Shown: piece by piece, positions 1 through 6,169 of the stretch | Position numbering within the stretch: the first letter of the stretch is position 1 | Layout of the letters: each line of letters opens with the position of its first letter | Assembly (NCBI GenBank): GCA_963579025.1 | Contig: CAUZFZ010000285.1 | Span: forward strand, 1 to 7,258 | Source of the DNA: CAUZFZ01 sp963579025 | GTDB taxonomy: Bacteria > Planctomycetota > Planctomycetia > Planctomycetales > Planctomycetaceae | Length of the DNA: 7,258 bases | Direction of reading: 5' to 3' | Program-made: the position numbers and the translations under genes | Notes under the pieces: generated by a model | What the model saw: the letters and a program-made list of their open reading frames with translations, nothing else | Database searches by the model: none | What the model was told of the DNA's origin: nothing

Positions 1-175
1 TTGGAGCGCCACCTACGGGGCAACTCTGAGGGCCGCCTATCCCGCCGGACTGCGACCTTACGGAGAAAACAGCTCCCACGCTGCAAAAACCGCCGCATAA
101 TCCGCGCCCCACAGAGACTGGACCCTTGAAAGAAGACCGAGTCCGAATGAAATCCGACCAGTGAAGTGCACCGAT
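1..175. other. Upstream region; possible 3' end of an unidentified gene
   Basis: No complete gene lies here. One + strand frame (codons from base 2) stays open from the window edge to a TAA at 98-100 and would encode the last 32 residues of a protein ending in SSHAAKTAA. The stretch is too short to recognise or to separate from chance, and frame 1 is also open to a TGA at 127-129. I see no clear promoter, terminator hairpin or operator palindrome before the next gene. In particular, the palindrome found ahead of arsR is not repeated here. Confidence 0.2.
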
Positions 176-182
176 AAGGAGG
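176..182 (+). promoter_or_regulatory. Shine-Dalgarno site fixing the start at 191
   Basis: AAGGAGG lies eight bases before the ATG at 191. A GTG at 161 in the same frame has no comparable site and would add ten charged residues ahead of the signal peptide, so 191 is preferred. Confidence 0.8.
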
Positions 183-190
183 CTTCTAAG

Positions 191-1246
191 ATGAGGCAAA
201 TTCTGCAAATCGCAGCGGCACTTGTGATGACTTCGTCACTCGCAGTGTCTGCGGATCAGTCAGAGTCCGTGACCGGTCAGGCGTTGTTGCTTCGTGCTGC
301 GCCGGGTCCGAACGGTCCACAGATTCAGGTCGACGTCGTCGATCGGTCGAAACTCAACAAGAGCCTGTTCGTGGACATGGCCGGTTTGCGGTTGTGGACC
401 GACACTACTGAATCAAGGCAGCGGGTCCGAAACCTCGCGGCCAATCCGTCGTCGGCTCTGTCGGTCACGGAAATGGTCGCTAGACAACTAATGGCATCCG
501 GTGTCGAGCCCGACGTCATTCCGGTACACGGTGACGAAGGCCAAGAGGCGGGCACTGAGGGAATGATTTTACTTTCTGGCGGCGAGTTCACTCGCCCCGG
601 CAAGTACTACGACTCCAGCGGCGGCGGCCTGACCATTCTTGATGATGGCACCGCTCAGAAGTCAAGTGGCGCCACGTATCGGGTGCGTGTTTCGCCTTTC
701 CACATCGACCCGTTCAAGGTCACCAACGAGGACTACTGCCGGTTTCTGAACGACGGGAACGCGGGCTACGCGACGCCCTGGAACACGAGGATCTCCCGGG
801 CTCCTCTGGGACGAAACCGCGGTAAGTTCGCTCCGGCCGACAACTCGCTGGCCCGGCACCCAGTTGTGCTGGTCAACTGGTATCAGGCCAAAGGCTATGC
901 CGCCTGGGTTGGAAAGCGACTGCCGACGGAAGCAGAATGGGAATTCGCGGCAGGCGGCAAAGAAAGTCGCACGTATCCCTGGGGCAACGAGCCACCGGAC
1001 GACACACGGCTTGATTTTCCAATCAAGTACAAACATCCCGTCCCGGTCGACTGGTTCCCGGCAGGTGCGACACCGGACGGGGTGTTTCAGATGGCCGGCA
1101 ACTCGGCCGAATGGTGTGCTGACTACTACGACAGCGCGTCGTACCAGAAAGCTCCGGGCGATGGCGTGGTCATCAATCCCACCGGAGCGGCTCAGGCATA
1201 CCAGCCCAACACCTGGTACAAGTATCGCGTGATGTTCAAGGGGTAG
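191..1246 (+). CDS. Secreted FGE-fold (SUMF-type) protein, truncated by an amber codon
   Basis: The ORF encodes 351 residues. Residues 1-21 form a signal peptide (short basic start, hydrophobic core, AVSA before D22), so the product is exported. Residues about 50-86 (DRSKLN, SLFVD, G65, NP at 85-86) match the same segment in the paralog at 4916 and resemble a YHS domain that has lost its cysteines. The FGE-sulfatase fold starts near residue 125 (MILLSGGEF). It shows the family signatures: FHIDPFKVTNEDYCRFLN, VNWYQAKGYAAW, RLPTEAEWEFAAGG, YPWGNE and AGNSAEWCADYYD. It stops at MFKG, just before the C-terminal strand and cysteine region present in the paralog. The missing part is still encoded in frame after the TAG. 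Known FGE-fold proteins include formylglycine-generating oxidases, EgtB-like enzymes and many non-catalytic binding proteins. This one is recognised at fold level only. It probably forms a transcription unit with the gene at 1420. Confidence 0.85.
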   Translation: MRQILQIAAALVMTSSLAVSADQSESVTGQALLLRAAPGPNGPQIQVDVVDRSKLNKSLFVDMAGLRLWTDTTESRQRVRNLAANPSSALSVTEMVARQLMASGVEPDVIPVHGDEGQEAGTEGMILLSGGEFTRPGKYYDSSGGGLTILDDGTAQKSSGATYRVRVSPFHIDPFKVTNEDYCRFLNDGNAGYATPWNTRISRAPLGRNRGKFAPADNSLARHPVVLVNWYQAKGYAAWVGKRLPTEAEWEFAAGGKESRTYPWGNEPPDDTRLDFPIKYKHPVPVDWFPAGATPDGVFQMAGNSAEWCADYYDSASYQKAPGDGVVINPTGAAQAYQPNTWYKYRVMFKG

Positions 1247-1390
1247 TGCAAAGCCAACCGCGCCGAATACTTCACCTGCACCAAGCGCCATAGCCGTCCG
1301 CCGCTGGCGGATGCTGTCGCAGGCGTCAGCTTCCGCTGCGTGAAGAATGCCACACCGGAAGACACGGTGAATCAACCGAGCGGCGGATGA
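1247..1390 (+). pseudogene. In-frame C-terminal continuation of the 191 gene beyond its TAG
   Basis: Reading past the TAG at 1244-1246 gives 47 more codons with no frameshift, ending at TGA 1388-1390. The peptide begins CKANRAEYFTCTKRHSRPPL and reaches VSFRCVKN. The paralog at 4916 continues with CRVTDTPEFLHCTKRHARPP and ISFRTVKG at exactly this point. The homology shows this is the original C-terminus of the FGE fold, including its final core strand (the GFR-like motif). The paralog has TTC (F) where this gene has TAG; a TGG-to-TAG change is the simplest origin, as aromatic residues are usual here. The segment may be untranslated remnant, readthrough product, or the effect of a base-calling error. 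Confidence 0.75.
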
Positions 1391-1407
1391 GCGTTTACCA
1401 GCGACAC

Positions 1408-1414
1408 AAGGGAA
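1408..1414 (+). promoter_or_regulatory. Shine-Dalgarno site fixing the start at 1420
   Basis: AAGGGAA lies five bases before the ATG at 1420. It favours that start over the in-frame ATG at 1387, which would put eleven polar residues ahead of the signal peptide. Confidence 0.65.
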
Positions 1415-1419
1415 TCATC

Positions 1420-4332
1420 ATGAATAAGACAATCTCATCTTGCCTGTTGCTGTTCGCGGCTGCGGTCAGCGCTGCTGATCAACCCCCGATGGCCTGTGCT
1501 CCATTCGACGGGGGCGCGGCCCGGGAGTATCAGCAGCGGTGGGCAAAGTATGTTGGGAAGGACCAGGTCTACACAAACTCGATCGGTATGAAGCTGTCGC
1601 TGATTCCGCCGGGTGAGTTCACCATGGGGCGGACGTTGGAGCAGTACGAAGAGGTTCTGGAAGCTGGAAAGAAGGCCGGTCTCGATCCTGCGCGTCTCCC
1701 GGTGTGGGAAATGCTGATGATGCCGGCTCACCCGGTTCGTATCACCAGGCCGTTCTACATGGGCACCACGGAGGTCACCGTTGCGCATTTTCGTCAGTTC
1801 TGTGACGAATCGAGTTACAAGACCGAAGCAGAACAGGGACTCAACGGCGGCAAGCCCTACAAGGGCCGGCGTCCGATCTGCACATGGCGGAAGCCCATGG
1901 TGTGGATCAAGTTGAAGCAGCAGGACGACGAGCCCGTGCTGCACCTGTGCTGGAACGACTGTGTCGAGTTCTGCAAATGGCTGAGCAAGAAGGAAGGTGT
2001 CGAATACTGCCTGCCCACGGAAGCGGAATGGGAATACGCCTGCCGCGCGGGAACCACGACCGCGTGGAGCTTCGGCAACTTCGAGGACTTCGACCGCCTG
2101 GGCCACGAGTACATGTTTGTGTCCGATGGCCAGCAGAAGAAGCATGACCGGCCGAGTCGCGTCGCGCAGAAGAAGCCCAACGCCTTCGGTCTTTACGACA
2201 TGCATGGCAACGTGTGGGAATACGTCGCCGACTGGTGGCATCGCTACACCTACAAAAACTCGCCACTGAATGACCCCACCGGACCGACCGAGCAAAGTGA
2301 GAAGGGCGACATGCGTCGCATCATCCGGACCGGCTCATTCGACTGGGGCCGCTGGGGTGCGCAGTCGGTGTATCGCATGCGGATCACTCAGCGATCGACT
2401 CAGCATCCGCACCAGGGTTTTCGAGTTGCCATGCGACTGAAGGACGTCGAAGGCATTCCGCCGGCCATTGATCCGAATGCCGAACGCCGACAGACAAAAC
2501 GCGATCCCGGAGCGGATTCCAAAGAAGTCGTGGCGGCGTTGAAGGCCGGTGCGAAACAGGACCTGCCGAAGGAACTGACGATCGCACTGAACGACGACGT
2601 GAAGATTGAATTCGTTCTGATCCCCGCGGGCACGTTTCTGATGGGGTCGAACGACGGTTCAAAAGATGAGGGACCGATTCACCGCGTCGTGATCTCCAGA
2701 CCGTTCTACATGGCGCGCCACGAACTCACGACGTCGCAGTGGCAGGCCGTGATGGGGCCGCACAAGTTCCTGACGGAGCTCACCAAAGGCGACAACCTGA
2801 TGCAGGGCCCGACCAAGGCTATGAATGTGCTCAGCTGGAACAACTGCCAGAATCTGATCAAGAAACTGAAACAGAAATCGCCCGAGCACGCGTTCGCCCT
2901 GCCGACCGAGGCTCAGTGGGAGTATGCCTGCCGTGCCGGCAGTACAACGGATTTCTACTTTGGCGATGATGCCTCACAACTCGGCGAATACGCGTGGTTC
3001 GAAGGGAACATGATCTGGCCCAACAAACCGGCTTTTCAGGGCAAGGCCTTCTACCACGATGTCGGCACGAAGAAGCCAAACGCCTTCGGTCTGTACGACA
3101 TGCACGGTGGCGTCTGGGAGTGGTGCGCCGACCGCTACGACGCCGACTACTATTTCGATTCGCCGCTGGTTGATCCAGCGGGGCCGGAGGCCGGCCGCTT
3201 CCGGGTTGTGCGCGGCGGGTCGTGGTTTCGCTACGCGAAATACTGCCGCAGCGCCTATCGGAAGTTCCATTATCCCGCTGGCGATGGCGACGGGGTCACG
3301 GCGTGGATCAATGACTTCGGCTGCCGGCTCGTAATCAACCTCGATGTAGAATCCGTCGCCGCCAACACGGAGTCTGAAGAATCTCCTGCTGTAGTTGACG
3401 CCCCGCAGAAAGCCGTCAACTACACAAAGCTCGCTCGCAGTCTGGTGCGCCATGGCGATCAGCCTGTCATCAGAATCGGCGAGAAAGGTGCCTGGGACGA
3501 CCAGACGCTGGGCTGCTTCACCGTGCTCGATGACGGTGACCGGTTTTACTTTTATTCCGGTGGGACACAGTTTGGCCAGCCGAAGAAGATCGGTATGGCC
3601 ACCTCACAGGACGGCGTGAGCTGGACCAAGTACGATCAGAATCCGCTGTTCCCAGGCAGCATGCCGTACGCCATCAAGGTTGGTGACACATTTCGCTTGT
3701 ACCATCCCGGCAAAGACGAGGCCGGCCGCCGTGGCCTGGTGATGGAGACATCGAAGGATGGCTTCCGCTGGAGTCAGCCAGAACTCGTCTTCACCGGTGT
3801 GATCCTTGACCCGTGTGTCGTACGCGTCGCAGAAGACCGGTTTCACCTGTACTACTGCGGTGGTGGAAAGAAGACGAAGAACGGCAAACAGGTGTGGGAA
3901 TTCAAGACGCACATGGCCACATCGGCAGATGGAATGGCATGGCAGAAGGAATCGAATTCGGTTGTGCCACTCGGCCCCGAGGGAGCGTGGGATTCCGGTT
4001 CTCACGCCGGGCCGTGCGTGCTGAAACTGCCGGACGGATTCCACATGTGGTACCTGGGCAGTGGCCCAATGGACGGAAAAACTGCATGGCGCATCGGACA
4101 TGCGACTTCGCCCGATGGAATCGACTGGACGAAGTCCGGTGACACACCTGTCCTGAACGTCGGCAAACCGGGAGCCTGGGACAGCGGTACCTTCATGTCG
4201 TTTGACATTGTCTTCCGCGACGGCAGGTTGCTGTTCTGGTACGCAGCCGCTCCGACCGCGCACGGTGAGGAAACGAAGATGACGATCCAGATCGGACACG
4301 GAACCAGCCAGGCCTCGGTGGCAAACCACTGA
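1420..4332 (+). CDS. Secreted protein with two FGE-fold domains and a GH43/GH32-like beta-propeller
   Basis: The product is 970 residues. Residues 1-18 are a signal peptide (hydrophobic CLLLFAAAVSA, then AD), so it is exported. Domain 1 (about 57-340) is FGE-like: MKLSLIPPGEFTMG, RPFYMGTTEVT, CLPTEAEWEYACRAG, NAFGLYDMHGNVWEY, GFRVAMRL. Domain 2 (about 396-640) repeats the pattern: FVLIPAGTFLMGS, RPFYMARHELTTSQW, ALPTEAQWEYACRAG, DMHGGVWEWCADRYD, VVRGGSWFRYAKYCRSAYR, FGCRLV. Neither has the FGE catalytic C-x4-C pair; domain 2 keeps one cysteine and domain 1 none, so formylglycine formation is unlikely. After an acidic linker, residues about 668-967 form a propeller. It has four ATSxDG-like blade repeats (MATSQDGVSW, METSKDGFRW, MATSADGMAW, HATSPDGIDW) and three GAWD motifs. 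Such domains occur in glycosidases and in non-enzymatic sugar-binding proteins. D in LDPCVV is a candidate glycosidase acid, but I cannot assign an activity. The gene starts 29 bases after the readthrough stop of the upstream gene, suggesting co-transcription. Carbohydrate binding or processing outside the cytoplasm is an inference. Confidence 0.85.
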   Translation: MNKTISSCLLLFAAAVSAADQPPMACAPFDGGAAREYQQRWAKYVGKDQVYTNSIGMKLSLIPPGEFTMGRTLEQYEEVLEAGKKAGLDPARLPVWEMLMMPAHPVRITRPFYMGTTEVTVAHFRQFCDESSYKTEAEQGLNGGKPYKGRRPICTWRKPMVWIKLKQQDDEPVLHLCWNDCVEFCKWLSKKEGVEYCLPTEAEWEYACRAGTTTAWSFGNFEDFDRLGHEYMFVSDGQQKKHDRPSRVAQKKPNAFGLYDMHGNVWEYVADWWHRYTYKNSPLNDPTGPTEQSEKGDMRRIIRTGSFDWGRWGAQSVYRMRITQRSTQHPHQGFRVAMRLKDVEGIPPAIDPNAERRQTKRDPGADSKEVVAALKAGAKQDLPKELTIALNDDVKIEFVLIPAGTFLMGSNDGSKDEGPIHRVVISRPFYMARHELTTSQWQAVMGPHKFLTELTKGDNLMQGPTKAMNVLSWNNCQNLIKKLKQKSPEHAFALPTEAQWEYACRAGSTTDFYFGDDASQLGEYAWFEGNMIWPNKPAFQGKAFYHDVGTKKPNAFGLYDMHGGVWEWCADRYDADYYFDSPLVDPAGPEAGRFRVVRGGSWFRYAKYCRSAYRKFHYPAGDGDGVTAWINDFGCRLVINLDVESVAANTESEESPAVVDAPQKAVNYTKLARSLVRHGDQPVIRIGEKGAWDDQTLGCFTVLDDGDRFYFYSGGTQFGQPKKIGMATSQDGVSWTKYDQNPLFPGSMPYAIKVGDTFRLYHPGKDEAGRRGLVMETSKDGFRWSQPELVFTGVILDPCVVRVAEDRFHLYYCGGGKKTKNGKQVWEFKTHMATSADGMAWQKESNSVVPLGPEGAWDSGSHAGPCVLKLPDGFHMWYLGSGPMDGKTAWRIGHATSPDGIDWTKSGDTPVLNVGKPGAWDSGTFMSFDIVFRDGRLLFWYAAAPTAHGEETKMTIQIGHGTSQASVANH
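2170..2207 (+). repeat. Internal direct repeat, copy 1 (FGE domain 1)
   Basis: This 38-base stretch encodes KKPNAFGLYDMHG and recurs with three mismatches exactly 900 bases downstream in FGE domain 2. It is the most conserved DNA shared by the two domains of the gene. Confidence 0.8.
3070..3107 (+). repeat. Internal direct repeat, copy 2 (FGE domain 2)
   Basis: Partner of the copy at 2170-2207. The spacing of 900 bases equals 300 codons, so recombination between copies would keep the reading frame and remove one FGE domain equivalent. Confidence 0.8.
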
Positions 4333-4335
4333 CAT

Positions 4336-4345
4336 CGGGATCCCG
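4336..4345. other. Short palindrome after the 1420 gene
   Basis: CGGGATCCCG is a perfect 10-base palindrome four bases after the stop codon. With a four-base loop it leaves only three GC pairs and no T-tract follows, so it is a poor terminator on its own. Confidence 0.25.
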
Positions 4346-4384
4346 TTCAGACAGGGGCTTGAAGTCTCACGCGATCTCGGGCAC

Positions 4385-4406
4385 TATTACACGTATACGT
4401 GTATTA
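4385..4406. promoter_or_regulatory. Candidate ArsR-family operator and promoter region
   Basis: Positions 4388-4403 read TACACGTATACGTGTA, a perfect 16-base palindrome. Allowing one mismatched pair, the dyad extends to 4385-4406 (10 of 11 pairs). It ends 18 bases before the arsR start codon. ArsR/SmtB proteins are homodimeric repressors that bind AT-rich inverted repeats overlapping their own promoters, so this is the natural binding site for the adjacent regulator. A weak -35-like TTGAAG at 4359-4364 would place the -10 against the left edge of the dyad, consistent with repression, but the promoter is only a guess. Dyad seen directly; role inferred. Confidence 0.65.
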
Positions 4407-4421
4407 CTCTCGGAGTGTTGA

Positions 4422-4913
4422 ATGGCTGTGCTGAAAGTGATTCCTGCGGACGCAACAGAACCGGTCGGCACTCGTGCGCTGATCTCTCTGGATGAAGCGA
4501 CCACGCTGACGCGCCTGTTCAAGATCTTTGCGAATGAGACGCGACTGCGGTTGCTTCACGCTCTGGTTCGCGAGGAAGAGCTGTGTGTCGGCGACCTGGC
4601 CAGTGCGCTGGGAATGAAACCGCAGGCCGTGTCGAATCAGCTCCAGCGGCTGGTTGATCGCGGCATCGTCGCGTCGCGACGCGAGGGCACGAGCATCTAT
4701 TACCACATCGTGGATCCGTGTGTGCCCGTACTCCTGGAGCGCGGGCTGTGTCTGACGGAGTGTGTGCCTGAGGAGACCGCGGGGCAATCCGCCGCATGCT
4801 GTGACGAAGCGGACAGTGCTTGTTGCGACAACGGATCGGCGACCTCAGGACAGAAAACGAAGTCGCGAAAACTACGTGCGAAAACTACGACCTCGAGACG
4901 GGGAAGAAACTGA
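4422..4913 (+). CDS. ArsR/SmtB-family metal-sensing transcriptional repressor with cysteine-rich tail
   Basis: The product is 163 residues; a typical ArsR protein is about 100-120, and the excess is in the C-terminus. Residues 28-97 form the winged helix: LFKIFANETRLRLLHAL, ELCVGDLASALGMKPQAVSNQLQRLVDRGIV (helix-turn-helix) and the wing REGTSIYYHI. C55 in ELCVGDL sits where ArsR/CadC proteins have their ELCxCDL metal site, but the second cysteine is G57. Residues 98-113 (D98, C100, C110, E113) resemble the alpha-5 metal site of SmtB-type sensors, DxHx10HxxE, with cysteines for histidines and one residue fewer between them. Residues 123-136 carry two CCD motifs (SAACCDEADSACCD). A basic tail follows. 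GGAG at 4412-4415 precedes the ATG by six bases. The gene is probably autoregulated through the palindrome upstream. It is followed after two bases by an FGE-fold gene, not by an efflux pump. A thiophilic metal or metalloid ligand is likely; which one cannot be told. Confidence 0.9.
   Translation: MAVLKVIPADATEPVGTRALISLDEATTLTRLFKIFANETRLRLLHALVREEELCVGDLASALGMKPQAVSNQLQRLVDRGIVASRREGTSIYYHIVDPCVPVLLERGLCLTECVPEETAGQSAACCDEADSACCDNGSATSGQKTKSRKLRAKTTTSRRGRN
4900..4906 (+). promoter_or_regulatory. Shine-Dalgarno site fixing the start at 4916
   Basis: GGGGAAG lies inside the end of arsR, nine bases before the ATG at 4916. It supports that start over the in-frame upstream codon at 4820, and shows translational linkage to arsR. 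Confidence 0.7.
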
Positions 4914-4915
4914 AG

Positions 4916-6139
4916 ATGAATCGAATCCAGTTGCATATGCTTGGTGCACTCGTAGCTCTGGCCGTGACGGGAGCAATGTCCCGGGTCAGCCATGCTGACG
5001 AACAGGCAACCAAAGCCGACAAAGAGGTCGCCACCGGGCCAGTCTATCTGTTGACGTGTCCCGAGGATCGGTCGCTGCTGAGTCGTCCGCAGACGGGCGA
5101 TGACTGGAAGGAGTTGCATCGACAGCTCGACCTGCGGGCCCGTGCGATCATTCAGATCGTTGACCGTTCAAAGGTCAACGAGTCACTGTTCGTCGACGCT
5201 TCGGGCGTCCGGTTGTACGCGGACTCAGCGAAGTGCCGTGAGCTCTTCGGCAGCCTTCCGCAGCAGAGCGAATCCCGCCTCACACTGTCGTGGTTGGTGC
5301 GAGATTTGCTCGGTCGACGATATGCCGAGACCGGTGTTGAGCCTGAGGCAATTCCAGTCAACAACTCAATTGCGAAGATCTGCGGCACGACAGGCATGGT
5401 CCGAATCAAGGGCGGTGAGTTCGAGCGAGCCGGACGCTATTTCACGTCGCAAAGCGCAGAACTGGGGGAACGCACCGGAGACAAGTACCGTGTCAACGTA
5501 CCGGCATTCCACATCGACAAGTACAAGGTGACGAACACGGAATACTGCAAGTTTCTGAACGCTGGTAATCCCGGCTACTGGAACTGGGCGCCGTGGAATC
5601 AGTTCATCACCCGCAATGACGAAGGCGAGTTCGCGGTTGCAGAAGGTCACGAGAAGCGACCGGTCGTTGGTGTGAACTGGTATCAGGCAATGGGCTATGC
5701 GAAGTGGATGGGGCGACGACTCCCGACCGAAGCCGAGTGGGAGTTCGCGGCTGGCGGCGCCGAAGGGCGGACGTACCCATGGGGCAAGGAAGCTCCGGAC
5801 GACACGCGCGGCCATTTCGTTGGTAAAGAATATGCCAGTGTCGATGCCCACCCGGCCGGTGCAACGCCGGAGGGAGTTTTCGACTTCGCCGGGAACGCTG
5901 CCGAATGGTGCGCCGATTTCTATGACGATACGTACTACGAGAAAGCCCCCGAAGACGGACTGCTCGCGAATCCGGCAGGACCGAAGCAGGGTCTCAGGAA
6001 GTGGCAGTACCGCCGGATGTTCAAAGGGTTCTGTCGTGTGACGGACACACCCGAATTCCTGCACTGCACCAAGCGGCACGCGCGACCGCCGCTCCTTACA
6101 TCCGCCATCAGCTTCCGTACGGTGAAAGGCTGTGGCTGA
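4916..6139 (+). CDS. Secreted FGE-fold (SUMF-type) protein co-transcribed with arsR
   Basis: The product is 407 residues. Residues 1-27 are a signal peptide (LGALVALAVTGAM core, VSHA before D28). Residues about 83-115 (DRSKVNESLFVD, G97, RLY, C107, F111, P115) look like a degenerate YHS domain keeping one cysteine. Residues about 160-405 are the FGE fold: MVRIKGGEF, FHIDKYKVTNTEYCKFLN, VNWYQAMGYAKW, RLPTEAEWEFAAGG, YPWGKE, AGNAAEWCADFYDD, MFKGFC, CTKRHARPP, ISFRTV. C373 and C384 lie near the position of the FGE active-site cysteines, but are ten residues apart (C-x10-C) instead of C-x4-C. The protein is a clear paralog of the gene at 191 over its whole length, and is the intact version. Start 4916 is two bases after the arsR stop, so the pair is almost certainly one operon and the gene should respond to the ArsR ligand. 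Function is unknown. A role in metal handling or envelope protein modification is inference from context. Confidence 0.88.
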   Translation: MNRIQLHMLGALVALAVTGAMSRVSHADEQATKADKEVATGPVYLLTCPEDRSLLSRPQTGDDWKELHRQLDLRARAIIQIVDRSKVNESLFVDASGVRLYADSAKCRELFGSLPQQSESRLTLSWLVRDLLGRRYAETGVEPEAIPVNNSIAKICGTTGMVRIKGGEFERAGRYFTSQSAELGERTGDKYRVNVPAFHIDKYKVTNTEYCKFLNAGNPGYWNWAPWNQFITRNDEGEFAVAEGHEKRPVVGVNWYQAMGYAKWMGRRLPTEAEWEFAAGGAEGRTYPWGKEAPDDTRGHFVGKEYASVDAHPAGATPEGVFDFAGNAAEWCADFYDDTYYEKAPEDGLLANPAGPKQGLRKWQYRRMFKGFCRVTDTPEFLHCTKRHARPPLLTSAISFRTVKGCG

Positions 6140-6152
6140 CACTGACATAACC

Positions 6153-6169
6153 GAGTGCAGTTTGCACTC
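6153..6169 (+). terminator. Possible terminator hairpin after the arsR/FGE operon
   Basis: GAGTGCA-GTT-TGCACTC is a perfect 7-bp stem with a 3-base loop, 13 bases after the stop codon of the FGE-fold gene. No T-run follows, so intrinsic termination is uncertain. It is well placed to end or stabilise the transcript. Confidence 0.45.

Noticed and set aside
161..190. GTG start at 161 for the first FGE-fold gene
   Set aside because: It adds ten charged residues before a clean signal peptide and has no ribosome site, whereas AAGGAGG is correctly placed for the ATG at 191.
662..1375. Long minus-strand frame opposite the first FGE-fold gene
   Set aside because: It is antisense to a well-supported gene, has no recognisable domain, and is the kind of shadow expected in GC-rich coding DNA. 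The same applies to the minus-strand frames at 1435-2295, 2974-3453, 3604-4335 and 5366-6175.
1387..1419. ATG start at 1387 for the FGE-FGE-propeller gene
   Set aside because: It would bury the signal peptide behind eleven polar residues; AAGGGAA supports the ATG at 1420.
4336..4345. CGGGATCCCG as an intrinsic terminator of the 1420 gene
   Set aside because: The dyad has no room for a loop with a long stem, and no T-run follows; kept only as a low-confidence note.
4820..4915. Start at 4820 for the second FGE-fold gene
   Set aside because: This would overlap arsR by over 90 bases in another frame and hide the signal peptide; GGGGAAG supports 4916.
191..6139. Calling the FGE-fold proteins true sulfatase-activating enzymes
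   Set aside because: None has the C-x4-C active-site pair in its usual place, and no sulfatase gene is in the window.
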